A stretch of 13,932 nt of DNA from Aquificaceae bacterium UBA2488 (lineage in GTDB: Bacteria > Aquificota > Aquificia > Aquificales > Aquificaceae). This document shows, in pieces, positions 1 through 6,947 of the stretch (within the stretch, counting starts at the first letter, position 1; the number at the start of each line of letters is the position of its first letter). Under the pieces are notes generated by a model, which saw nothing but the letters and a program-made list of their open reading frames with translations, did no database searches and was not told where the DNA came from. The stretch lies in NCBI GenBank assembly GCA_002341805.1, contig DDOS01000096.1, positions 1 to 13,932 on the forward strand, read 5' to 3'. The position numbers were made by a program, and so were the translations under genes.

Positions 1-36
1 ACAAAAACACGCTACAATAAAATCACCGAATTTCAT
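1..36 (-). CDS. 5' end of an unidentified gene leaving the window
   Basis: Only the first 12 codons (MKFGDFIVACFC) are present, so no function can be assigned. The reading is supported by a very strong Shine-Dalgarno sequence, AGGAGG, seven bases before the ATG. The hydrophobic run after a short charged start could be the beginning of a signal peptide or membrane segment, but 12 residues cannot decide this. The gene is divergent from the dGTPase-like gene, so the roughly 115 bases between them should carry control signals for both. Confidence 0.6.
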   Translation of the reverse strand, partial: MKFGDFIVACFC

Positions 37-43
37 ATTGAGT

Positions 44-50
44 TCCTCCT
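44..50 (-). promoter_or_regulatory. Strong ribosome binding site of the left-edge gene
   Basis: On the minus strand AGGAGGA is followed by ACTCAAT and then the ATG ending at 34. This near-perfect anti-16S complement with normal spacing is the main reason to accept the truncated minus-strand gene. Confidence 0.65.
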
Positions 51-151
51 GTAGGTAGAATTCACCTTACTATTCTCTTAAAGGAGGCTTTTTAAGTAAA
101 TAGCTTATTTTTCACGATAATTATCTATGAAGAGTGTATACTAATATACTG

Positions 152-1408
152 ATGGCTTTTATAACGTATACAGCTTTTGATGAGGAGAGATTTTTTAAAG
201 AAGATGAGTATGTGAAAAATAAGTCGAGTGATAGTAGGTCTTCTTTTGAAAGGGACAGAGCGAGGATTATACATTCTTCAGCTTTTAGAAGATTACAAGG
301 TAAAACACAAATTATGAATCCTGGATATTTAGATTTTTATAGGACGAGACTCACCCATAGCTTAGAAGTGGCTCAAATATCAAAAGGTATAACCCTTAGA
401 TTTGGTATAGAACCAACCATCGTAGAGGCCATATCATTAGCTCATGATATAGGACATCCTCCATTGGGACATTCTGGGGAAAGAAAACTTATGGAACTCA
501 TGGAAAGCCATGGAGGCTTTGAGTCAAACGCTCAAAACATCAGGATTTTAACATTCTTAGAGATAAAGACCATAGATAAAGATAAAAGTTATGGTCTAAA
601 CCTCACAAGAGCCATATTAGACGGAGTTATAAAATATAAAAGGTTGTTATCAAAAAAAACCAAAAAAGGTGTATACGAAGATAATATAGAAGAGCTTTCT
701 TTTATAGACCCAGATTTTAAAAAAGAACAGACCTCAATAGAAGCTCAAATTATGGATTGGGCAGATGATATAGCTTATTCGGTGCATGATATAGAAGATG
801 GCATCAAACTATCTTTGATAAGCTCTGGACTGGTGGAAAAACTAAGCGATGATATAATAAAATCCTCTTTGGAAAATGGAATCTCAAAGGATTTTGTGTG
901 TGAAGAATTAGAAAAGTTTAAAGGCTTTTTGCATAATATACAAAAATCAAATCCTTTTGAACGAAAACACGCTCTTAAACATTTTACATCTTTTAATATT
1001 CATAATTTTATAAAAGCCACAAAACTTGAAGAAGGCCAAAACAAGAGAGATTATACAAAAAGATATAACTATAAGCTATCTATAGAAAAAGAAGCAAAAT
1101 GGAAAGTAAGTATTTTAAAGGATATAAGCAGGATACTTTTTATAAACGATTATAGATTAGAACAATTAAGGCATAAACTAAGTCATATAATACAAGAGTT
1201 GTTTATTTTATTTATCCAAGAGGATGCCAGAAAATATTATCCAGATGATTTTAGGTATTTATGGGATATGTTTGATGCAAAAAACAACGATAAGAATAGG
1301 TTTAGACTTGCTTGCGATTATATATCTGGCATGACGGATAACTTTGCACTAAAATTATATAGGAGGCTTTTTAGCCCTACCAATGATGGATTATTTGACA
1401 TCGTATAA
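152..1408 (+). CDS. dgt: HD-domain dGTPase-like triphosphohydrolase
   Basis: Deoxyguanosinetriphosphate triphosphohydrolase-like protein, a soluble enzyme expected to split dNTPs into deoxynucleoside and triphosphate and so help balance the dNTP pool. The HD metal site is complete. Counted from the upstream GTG at 134, these are His75 in TRLTHSLEVAQ, His104-Asp105 in LAHDIGHPPLGHSGE, and an Asp in the MDWADDIAYSVHDIEDG block near 208-223. The family block GGFESNAQNIR sits near 127-137, and an arginine-rich FRRLQGKTQ lies near 51-59. The length of about 418 residues is normal for the short bacterial dGTPase class. The start is uncertain: GTG at 134 would add six residues, and neither start has a good ribosome binding site; I prefer ATG at 152. 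The 3' end overlaps the start of the glycosyltransferase gene by 26 bases, implying cotranscription. Substrate preference among dNTPs cannot be read from the sequence. Confidence 0.9.
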   Translation: MAFITYTAFDEERFFKEDEYVKNKSSDSRSSFERDRARIIHSSAFRRLQGKTQIMNPGYLDFYRTRLTHSLEVAQISKGITLRFGIEPTIVEAISLAHDIGHPPLGHSGERKLMELMESHGGFESNAQNIRILTFLEIKTIDKDKSYGLNLTRAILDGVIKYKRLLSKKTKKGVYEDNIEELSFIDPDFKKEQTSIEAQIMDWADDIAYSVHDIEDGIKLSLISSGLVEKLSDDIIKSSLENGISKDFVCEELEKFKGFLHNIQKSNPFERKHALKHFTSFNIHNFIKATKLEEGQNKRDYTKRYNYKLSIEKEAKWKVSILKDISRILFINDYRLEQLRHKLSHIIQELFILFIQEDARKYYPDDFRYLWDMFDAKNNDKNRFRLACDYISGMTDNFALKLYRRLFSPTNDGLFDIV

Positions 1409-2753
1409 AAACTATGTATTATTGCTTTTAGTAATAGGATTATATTTTGTAAATCTAAATATCAATCAAGTGTTTGCTCCAAACGAGTCTTTTTATGCAA
1501 CCGCTTCTCTTAATATGATACAAACTCATAATTATCTTGTACCAATTTACGATGGGCATATAAGACTTGCCAAACCACCACTTTTGTATTGGCTTATAGC
1601 ATTATCCTTTAAGATATTTGGTGTATCTTCTTTTTCTTTGAGACTTCCCTCTGCTTTAGCAGGTGCTTTTTGTGTGATATTTACTTATATCTTTGGAGAA
1701 AAGCTATCAAAAAATTTGGGGCTTTACGGAGCCGCAGCTATGGGCATGGCTTTAGAGTTTGTATCAAACGCAAGATATGCCTCTCCTGAAGTGTTGTTTT
1801 GTCTATTTATAAGTTCTTCTATATATACGTTGTATTTTTATCTTAAAAGCCGAAAAACTATCTATCTTTTTCTAAGCACGATATTAGCAACATTATCTAT
1901 GCTTACAAAAGGTCCAGTGGGGGTGTTAATAATAGGTTTTGTGGGCTTTTGGTATATAATATTTGATAATTATAAAAAGCTAAAAGATTATAAGCTATAT
2001 GTGGGATTTGCGATAAGCCTTATATTGGGTGGTATCTGGTATATATTGGTGCTAAACTCCCCTTACAAGGATTTGCTGATTCATAAATTTTATGTGGAAA
2101 ATATAAAACGATTATCTTCTTTGGAGTCAGACCCTTGGTATTTTTATATAAAAGACACTATTGTCTCTTTTGCTCCTTTTTCTATTCTTTTATATCTTAT
2201 AGTATTTTATCCTAAAAGCCAAATACAAAAATTTCCAGTTATATGGTTTTTACCTACTTTTATAGTGTTTTCTTTGATAAAGATGAAACTTCCCACTTAT
2301 TTGATGCCTGTTTATCCAGCTATGGGTCTTATGGTGGGAGAGCTAAGCCTTTATAAAAAATATTTTAGATATATATTCTGGATGTTATTTGTTTTTGGGC
2401 TTTTAATATATTATGGAATAATATTTTTAATCCTTCCTTCCATAGAACCCTTTAGACCCTATAGACAAATGGGTGATATAATCAAAAAATACCACGTGCC
2501 TGCCTATTATGAAGGATATTTTATCCATCAACTTCCTTTTTATGCGGACGAAGATATCTTGCCTTATAAAAACCAGAAAACAGGTCTTTTGATAACCCCC
2601 AACAAATGTCAAAACCCACTTTGGAGCGGATATGTATACACAGACTCAGAGTCAAGATTTTTGGTGTTTTTAAGGGATATAAGAAGATTTGAAGAGCATA
2701 GAAAAGATAGTAAATTTCAAATATACTACATATGCAATTTAAACAAATATTAG
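1383..2753 (+). CDS. ArnT/PMT-family membrane glycosyltransferase
   Basis: Polytopic inner-membrane GT-C enzyme of the dolichyl-phosphate-mannose/ArnT type (GT39/GT83-like), expected to move a sugar from a polyprenyl-phosphate carrier onto lipid A, protein or another acceptor on the periplasmic side. A first membrane segment (about residues 10-27) leads into the first periplasmic loop, followed by the diagnostic stretch KPPLLYWLIALSFKIFGVSSFSLRLPSA (about 64-91) and many further hydrophobic segments. A small soluble C-terminal tail follows residue ~360. The length of 456 is somewhat short of ArnT (about 550), which usually has a larger C-terminal domain. In the first loop the usual Asp-Glu pair reads Asn34-Glu35 (APNESFY), an oddity for an enzyme of this fold. 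The gene overlaps the dGTPase end. Its only clear Shine-Dalgarno (1361-1366) is 16 bases before the ATG, so translation may be coupled to the upstream gene. Donor and acceptor are unknown. Confidence 0.85.
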   Translation: MMDYLTSYKNYVLLLLVIGLYFVNLNINQVFAPNESFYATASLNMIQTHNYLVPIYDGHIRLAKPPLLYWLIALSFKIFGVSSFSLRLPSALAGAFCVIFTYIFGEKLSKNLGLYGAAAMGMALEFVSNARYASPEVLFCLFISSSIYTLYFYLKSRKTIYLFLSTILATLSMLTKGPVGVLIIGFVGFWYIIFDNYKKLKDYKLYVGFAISLILGGIWYILVLNSPYKDLLIHKFYVENIKRLSSLESDPWYFYIKDTIVSFAPFSILLYLIVFYPKSQIQKFPVIWFLPTFIVFSLIKMKLPTYLMPVYPAMGLMVGELSLYKKYFRYIFWMLFVFGLLIYYGIIFLILPSIEPFRPYRQMGDIIKKYHVPAYYEGYFIHQLPFYADEDILPYKNQKTGLLITPNKCQNPLWSGYVYTDSESRFLVFLRDIRRFEEHRKDSKFQIYYICNLNKY

Positions 2754-2803
2754 TTTATGTATTAAGCTTTTAGTAATATCATTGTTAAAGTACATCAAAT
2801 GTA

Positions 2804-2831
2804 TTGACTTTTATATTATTTGTAGTATAAT
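2804..2831 (+). promoter_or_regulatory. Sigma70-type promoter of the response regulator
   Basis: TTGACT at 2804-2809 and a perfect TATAAT at 2826-2831 are separated by 16 bases. The predicted start of transcription is about 25 bases before the ATG at 2864. It lies in the 110-base gap after the glycosyltransferase gene, and I see no other feature in that gap. Confidence 0.7.
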
Positions 2832-2863
2832 TATTATTAAATATTTGAAGATTTGTAGGCATA

Positions 2864-3208
2864 ATGCTTAGAATCTTGATTATAGAAGATGATAAATCAA
2901 ACCAAGAAGTTTTAAAAGGATTTCTTAATATGATTGCAGAAGAACTAAATCAAGAATTTCAGATAGATGTAGCGGATGATGGCACGATAGGTTCTGATAT
3001 GTACGGCGAGAAAAACTATGATATAGTTTTTACCGATATAAAAATGTCTGTGATGAATGGTGATGAGATACTTAACTATATAGAATCAAGAAATCCAGAC
3101 CAAGTGGTTATAGCTATCACTGGAAGTGGATTTGCTGAAAGCAAAAAAGTTTTTACAACAAAGTATTTGATAGTTATATTCAAAAGCCCATTGATTACGA
3201 TATTTTAA
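2864..3208 (+). CDS. Receiver-only response regulator, frame broken near the C-terminus
   Basis: CheY-like receiver domain with no output domain. The acidic pocket is Glu8-Asp9-Asp10, the phospho-acceptor is Asp58 in VFTDIKMSVMNG, and the switch Thr is Thr86 in AITGSG. As read, the protein ends in an unlikely tail after residue ~95 and lacks the invariant Lys-Pro of receivers. That Lys-Pro is present one frame back: after the A6 run at 3143-3148 the -1 frame gives SFYNKVFDSYIQKPIDYDILKQ and so on, stopping at 3237, which would make a normal 124-residue receiver. The gene is therefore disrupted, is rescued by slippage, or carries a sequencing error. It has its own promoter and no kinase beside it, so its partner is unknown. 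A stand-alone receiver of this kind may act by protein-protein contact or phosphotransfer. Confidence 0.8.
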   Translation: MLRILIIEDDKSNQEVLKGFLNMIAEELNQEFQIDVADDGTIGSDMYGEKNYDIVFTDIKMSVMNGDEILNYIESRNPDQVVIAITGSGFAESKKVFTTKYLIVIFKSPLITIF

Positions 3209-3237
3209 AACAACATGTAAAACAACTGATATCCTAA
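3143..3237 (+). other. A6 run and out-of-frame C-terminus of the response regulator
   Basis: Six A residues at 3143-3148 precede GTTTTT. Reading on in the original frame stops at 3208. Reading one base back continues to a TAA at 3235-3237 and encodes about 29 residues containing YIQKPID, the canonical beta5-loop Lys-Pro of receivers (Lys108-Pro109 in the restored protein). The restored stop lies seven bases from the stop of the convergent gene, typical of the compact spacing here, which supports the longer product as the ancestral one. Confidence 0.8.
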
Positions 3238-3244
3238 AGTCTTG

Positions 3245-3772
3245 CTATTCTTTTTCTAAATTTATAGTACCGCTTTTGGTTTCTATTCTTATTAGCTTTG
3301 GAAATTCATGGTCTTTTACATACCACAATACTACTCTTTTGGTATAAGAGTGCTCTATCTTAAAAAAGTATATCTGATTTTGGACATTTGCCTCAGTTAT
3401 TGCTTTTATATTACCTATACTCATAGAAGAACCTACATTATAATTGGGATTATTTAGCATATTCACAAAAATAGGTATCCAGGATTTTTCTTTTAACACT
3501 GCGTCGGTGTTATATATTTTTTTCTTACCAGATTTATCTTCTTCTAAAGTATATATATCGCCTTTTTTAACAAACTTAAAAGAATAAGAATAGAATATAG
3601 AAAAAATACCGTTGGTTTTACCATAGCATTCTATATCATCCTTAGAATTTATGTTTACTTTTATACTCCCTGCGGATAGTCCCATAAAATTAGCAGAATA
3701 TGTTATACTTTTAGCATAGGAAAAGCCAGATACAAACAAAATAAATAAAATTACTTTTAGACTTTTATACAT
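3245..3772 (-). CDS. Small exported protein resembling DUF3108
   Basis: A 175-residue protein with a clear signal peptide: Lys-rich start, hydrophobic stretch 7-18, and probable cleavage after SYA at 20. The mature part begins ITYSANFMGLSAGSIKVNI and ends FPKLIRIETKSGTINLE. A GLSAG-type turn near the start and an R-I-x-T-x-x-G strand at the end are the pattern I associate with DUF3108, a family of periplasmic beta-rich proteins of unknown function. The match is from memory of the family pattern and only moderately sure. The ATG has no visible Shine-Dalgarno and lies 2-3 bases after the point where AAA-ATPase similarity stops on the same strand, so it may depend on the promoter at 4045-4072. 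It converges with the response regulator. Catalytic residues are not apparent. Confidence 0.7.
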   Translation of the reverse strand: MYKSLKVILFILFVSGFSYAKSITYSANFMGLSAGSIKVNINSKDDIECYGKTNGIFSIFYSYSFKFVKKGDIYTLEEDKSGKKKIYNTDAVLKEKSWIPIFVNMLNNPNYNVGSSMSIGNIKAITEANVQNQIYFFKIEHSYTKRVVLWYVKDHEFPKLIRIETKSGTINLEKE

Positions 3773-4038
3773 AAATCAAAGCTTATATGCACCACAGGAT
3801 GCGCTTTATCCCAATACCAATTATCATATAAATAAAGCCCTTCAAAGAGTTCTTTTTTGCCAAGAAAAGCTTGTTTTAGGGTATCCACAAATAAAGATTT
3901 TCCAAATCGTCTTGGACGAGAGAGAAAATAATATCCATCTTTACCAAGTTTTTCTACAAAGTGAATCTTGTCTACATAATAGTAGCCATCTGTTCTTATC
4001 TTTTCAAAGCTTGATATACCTATGGGCAGTGTTTTCAT
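3757..4038 (-). pseudogene. N-terminal stump of an AAA-ATPase-like/PD-(D/E)XK family gene
   Basis: The 93-residue frame begins with the standard opening of the AAA-ATPase-like family (PF09820 type, usually joined to a PD-(D/E)XK nuclease-like C-terminal domain and about 500 residues long): LPIGISSFEKIRTDGYYYVDK, then FLSRPRRFGKSLFVDTLKQAF containing the atypical Walker A RRFGKS (about residues 43-48), then LFEGLYLYDNWYWDKAHPVVHISFD. Similarity ends near residue 88 (position ~3775), and five unrelated residues precede the stop. Walker B, the sensors and the entire C-terminal domain are gone, so this is a remnant. These genes are widespread, often multicopy and prone to transfer. The stump overlaps the first 16 bases of the DUF3108-like gene. 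Its promoter is intact. Confidence 0.8.
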
Positions 4039-4044
4039 GACTAC

Positions 4045-4072
4045 AATATAAAAAATATAAAAGTTTTGTCAA
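4045..4072 (-). promoter_or_regulatory. Near-consensus promoter upstream of the ATPase stump
   Basis: On the minus strand a perfect TTGACA (4067-4072) and TATATT (4045-4050) are 16 bases apart. Transcription would start close to the ATG at 4038, giving an almost leaderless message. Because the ATPase is truncated, the useful product of this promoter is probably the DUF3108-like gene downstream. Confidence 0.65.
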
Positions 4073-4136
4073 TGGTGGAAGAGTTGTTTTATTAAATATT
4101 TTATGCTAAGAATCGTGTAGTTATTTTGAGATTGTA

Positions 4137-4145
4137 TGTTATAAT
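4137..4145 (+). promoter_or_regulatory. Extended -10 promoter of the metal-uptake gene cluster
   Basis: TGT followed by a perfect TATAAT (4140-4145) is an extended -10 element. I see no convincing -35 at 16-18 bases. The predicted start, near 4151-4153, coincides with the in-frame GTG at 4153, so the first message may be leaderless. Together with the minus-strand promoter at 4045-4072 it forms a divergent control region. Confidence 0.5.
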
Positions 4146-4152
4146 TTTTTAT

Positions 4153-4464
4153 GTGAATGGATGGCAAGAATTAATAAGAAATTTTGTTAAAAACAACAAA
4201 CTATTAATATCTATAGTATGCGCGTTATCGTTTTTATTTGCCTCTTCGGCTGCCATCGTTCACGAGCACAAAGATGATAAAATCCACGATGATTGTCCTC
4301 TATGTATTTTTAAGATATCAAACAATATAGATAGTTCTGGTAAGCCACTTCCAAAGATTCCAAAAGCTATAATACCAAAACCCATATATATAAGACCTTA
4401 TATATATATCTTTGTCTTATCAAAGGAAGAAAAATCAAGATCCCCTCCTTTGACAAAAGCCTAA
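4153..4464 (+). CDS. Small membrane/periplasmic His-Cys protein, DUF2946-like
   Basis: About 103 residues from GTG at 4153 (a frame starting with TTG at 4126 adds nine). A basic N-terminus (RNFVKNNK) leads to one hydrophobic segment (LLISIVCALSFLFASSAAIV), then HEHKDDKIHDDCPLC, a short Pro/Ile-rich stretch and the ending SRSPPLTKA. Closely spaced His, Asp and a CPLC pair after a signal-anchor, and an R-S-P-P ending, are the pattern of small DUF2946-type proteins found beside TonB-dependent metal receptors. Here a TonB-dependent receptor does follow 84 bases downstream. The motif suggests metal binding on the periplasmic side, possibly delivery or sensing, but no biochemical role is established from the sequence. 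I chose the GTG because the extended -10 element makes upstream starts unlikely; no Shine-Dalgarno is visible for any start. Confidence 0.65.
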   Translation: MNGWQELIRNFVKNNKLLISIVCALSFLFASSAAIVHEHKDDKIHDDCPLCIFKISNNIDSSGKPLPKIPKAIIPKPIYIRPYIYIFVLSKEEKSRSPPLTKA

Positions 4465-4517
4465 ATCAATAGTTTAAATGGTTTTTGGCTTAGTTTTTAG
4501 CCTGTTTTAGGGCTTTT
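4455..4517 (+). other. Inverted repeat between the small His-Cys gene and the receptor gene
   Basis: AAAAGCCTAAA at 4455-4465 can pair with TTTAGGGCTTTT at 4506-4517 (one bulged G). Inside lie smaller stems, GGCT...AGCC around 4487-4502 and AGCC...GGCT followed by TTTT near 4499-4517. This could be an attenuator that lowers receptor expression relative to the first gene, or chance arising from the abundant GGCTTTT motif. It is not a strong classical terminator. Confidence 0.3.
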
Positions 4518-4535
4518 AGTAAAAACTTTTTAGAT

Positions 4536-4544
4536 AAAGGAGGT
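4536..4544 (+). promoter_or_regulatory. Strong ribosome binding site of the receptor gene
   Basis: AAAGGAGGT ends four bases before the ATG at 4549, the best Shine-Dalgarno on the plus strand in this window, and it fixes the receptor start. Confidence 0.8.
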
Positions 4545-4548
4545 ACTT

Positions 4549-6918
4549 ATGAGATTGAGATTTGGACTTGGTATAGGTATTCTAAGTGCTATCATATCCC
4601 GAGCCTACGCCTTAGAGTATAGCGGTGTGGTGAAAGATATTCTTGGTAAGTCCGTAAAAGCTGCCAAGATAGAAGTTTTAAACAGTGCTGGTAAAGTAGT
4701 TTATACCACCACATCTGATAAAAACGGTAATTTTAAGATTGATACAAACCTTAAGGTTTTTGCTATAAAAGTGGAGAAAAAAGGTTATAGGCCCACTGTT
4801 AAAATAATAACCTCATCAAAACCCATAGAGGTTTCTATAGCAAAAGAAAAGACTAAAATCACTTATGTGTATAAAAAAAGGAATTTTGAGGCTCCTGTGA
4901 TGAGTAAGGGTTATATCAAACAAAGTCTTACATCTAATTTTATAAAAACCCTTCCTCTTAGCTCTTATCAGAGTGTAAATAGTGTTATTTTATACACATC
5001 TCCTGGTGTGGTGCAAGATACATCTGGCCAAGTACATATAAGAGGAGACCATGCTAACATCCAATATCGTTTAAATGGTTCATATCTACCCATAGATTTA
5101 GCAGGTTTTTCATCGGTGGTACCCACAAGAGCTATACAATCAATAAATTTTTCAACTGGTATTTTGCCCCCAGAGTATGGTCTTCATACCGCAGGTGTTT
5201 TAGATATCACCACCAAGCAAGGGTTTAAAAGAGGTGGGTCTTTGGGAGTTATATTTGGCACAGATGCCACTGCTGGCACTCATTTTGACTATGAGAATAC
5301 TATAAATAAGTTTAGTTATTTTATATCCGCTCAATATCTTCAAAACCATGATGGATTACAAGCTCCCACCGAAAACCCTATCCACGATAGGATGCAATCC
5401 CAAAACTATTTTGGATACTTTTCATATTTACTAAACCCAGAGAATAAGCTCTCTTTGATTATAGGAGCAGATTATAATCAATATCAAATTCCAGATCAAT
5501 CTGACCCAAACGCCTTAGCCTCTTATGCCTCACCCACAGGTAACCCTTACAATGTAGAGATAGGAAACACCTTTTATACTCCTTCAAACTATCCACCCCA
5601 TATAGTTAACGACCATCAAAATGAAGATTATAACTTCGTTATAGGAGCACTTGATGGAGAATATGGAGAGAATACAAAGTATCATTTTGATGTATTTGGC
5701 ACATACTCAAAAATCCATTATATACCAGATATTATAGGAGATCTTATGTATACAGGTCAAGCCACGGACTCAAAATATCAAGACACTTCTGGGGGTTTTC
5801 AATTAGATATTTCTCATAAGATCCAAAAACATGAGATAAAAACAGGTATTTTCTCCCAAGATGAACGCTCTATAGGTAATTTCTTAACATATGCATTCCC
5901 AGCAGATCAAAACCTCAATCAAACTTCTTATATACCTCTTAACATAGCCTACTCTAGTGCAAAAACAGGTTATACATTTAGTTATTATATCCAAGATGAT
6001 TGGCATATTTTTAAAAAAATCCACTTTTTATATGGTCTTAGGTTTGATTATATAGACCAGTTTGTAAAAACAGACCAACTTAGCCCAAGAGCCTCTATAA
6101 TATACGATTATTCTAAAAACACATCTTTTCACATAAGCTATGGAAGATATTTTACCCCAGCTCCCATGCTACTTGTAACTAAAACAAACGCCTCTGTCTT
6201 ACAAAATACTACCGCTGATTCTATAGCAGCATCAGGGTTAAGCCCCGATCAAATAGGATATTTCGTATTGCCCCAAAGAAGTAGCTATTATGATATTGGT
6301 TTTACCCATGGATTTGATGATAATACCTCTTTGATGGCAGATGCTTATTTCCAAGAGATAGAAGATGTGTTAGACGATGGGCAGTTTGGTAATGCAAGGG
6401 TTTTAACACCTTTTAACTACAAACACGGCAAAGAGTATGGACTAAACATATCTCTTTCTAAGATGAAGAAAAACTACGGAGCATATCTAAACTTTGCATA
6501 CTCGGTGGCAAGAGCAGAAGATGATATAGACCAGCAGTATAATTTTACTAAAAATCAGCTTCAATACCTTCAAAACAACTACATCTTTATGGATCACGAT
6601 GAGACCTACAGCGCTTCCTTAGGCGGGTATTATAGGCTTTTAAAACATACTAAAGTATATGTAGATAATATATATGGCTCAGGGCTTACCACTGGCAGCT
6701 ATCCACCAAACACCACACATCTAAAACCATATTTCCAAACCAATGCTGGACTTACCCAGGATATACTTACCAATACCTTTGGAGCTGTTAAGTTAAACTT
6801 CTATATGGTAAATCTCTTTAACAATGTATATGAGATAAGGGATTCTGGTATTGGGGTTTTTGGCCCGCAATACGCTCAAAAAAGAACATTTTATGTGAGC
6901 GTAGATAAAGTGTTTTAA
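4549..6918 (+). CDS. TonB-dependent outer-membrane receptor, probably metal-related
   Basis: A 789-residue outer-membrane beta-barrel that takes up a substrate using TonB energy. A signal peptide is followed by probable cleavage near AYA at 19-21. An N-terminal carboxypeptidase-regulatory-like beta domain spans about 23-96 (EYSGVVKDILGKSVKAAKIEV ... TSDKNGNFKI). A possible TonB box, KITYVYK, lies near 103-109. The plug follows (about 125-225), with SPGVVQDTSGQVHIRGDHANIQYRLNG and PPEYGLHTAGVLDITTKQG. The rest is barrel, ending in an aromatic strand with C-terminal Phe (FYVSVDKVF). The ligand is not determined by the sequence. Neighbouring His-Cys protein and Czc efflux genes suggest a divalent metal or metal chelate rather than a siderophore or vitamin. 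It is followed at once by exbB, exbD and tonB, presumably its dedicated energy supply. Confidence 0.9.
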   Translation: MRLRFGLGIGILSAIISRAYALEYSGVVKDILGKSVKAAKIEVLNSAGKVVYTTTSDKNGNFKIDTNLKVFAIKVEKKGYRPTVKIITSSKPIEVSIAKEKTKITYVYKKRNFEAPVMSKGYIKQSLTSNFIKTLPLSSYQSVNSVILYTSPGVVQDTSGQVHIRGDHANIQYRLNGSYLPIDLAGFSSVVPTRAIQSINFSTGILPPEYGLHTAGVLDITTKQGFKRGGSLGVIFGTDATAGTHFDYENTINKFSYFISAQYLQNHDGLQAPTENPIHDRMQSQNYFGYFSYLLNPENKLSLIIGADYNQYQIPDQSDPNALASYASPTGNPYNVEIGNTFYTPSNYPPHIVNDHQNEDYNFVIGALDGEYGENTKYHFDVFGTYSKIHYIPDIIGDLMYTGQATDSKYQDTSGGFQLDISHKIQKHEIKTGIFSQDERSIGNFLTYAFPADQNLNQTSYIPLNIAYSSAKTGYTFSYYIQDDWHIFKKIHFLYGLRFDYIDQFVKTDQLSPRASIIYDYSKNTSFHISYGRYFTPAPMLLVTKTNASVLQNTTADSIAASGLSPDQIGYFVLPQRSSYYDIGFTHGFDDNTSLMADAYFQEIEDVLDDGQFGNARVLTPFNYKHGKEYGLNISLSKMKKNYGAYLNFAYSVARAEDDIDQQYNFTKNQLQYLQNNYIFMDHDETYSASLGGYYRLLKHTKVYVDNIYGSGLTTGSYPPNTTHLKPYFQTNAGLTQDILTNTFGAVKLNFYMVNLFNNVYEIRDSGIGVFGPQYAQKRTFYVSVDKVF

Positions 6919-6947
6919 ACTAATTTATGGATCTTTTAGGAGGTTTT

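Noticed and set aside
71..100. Possible minus-strand promoter for the left-edge gene (TTTACT, 17 bases, GAGAAT)
   Set aside because: Only about four of six matches in each box; not distinguishable from background in this composition.
1395..1422. TTGACA-N16-TATTAT promoter-like sequence at the start of the glycosyltransferase gene
   Set aside because: Transcription would begin inside the first membrane segment with no sensible start codon downstream; probably chance in AT-rich DNA, although the spacing equals that of the two accepted promoters.
2427..2612. Minus-strand 61-codon frame within the glycosyltransferase gene
   Set aside because: Inside a real gene in another frame, with no Shine-Dalgarno and no family resemblance.
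2754..2803. Possible terminator after the glycosyltransferase gene around AAGCTTTTAG
   Set aside because: Only the short palindrome AAGCTT is present, with no stable stem followed by a T run.
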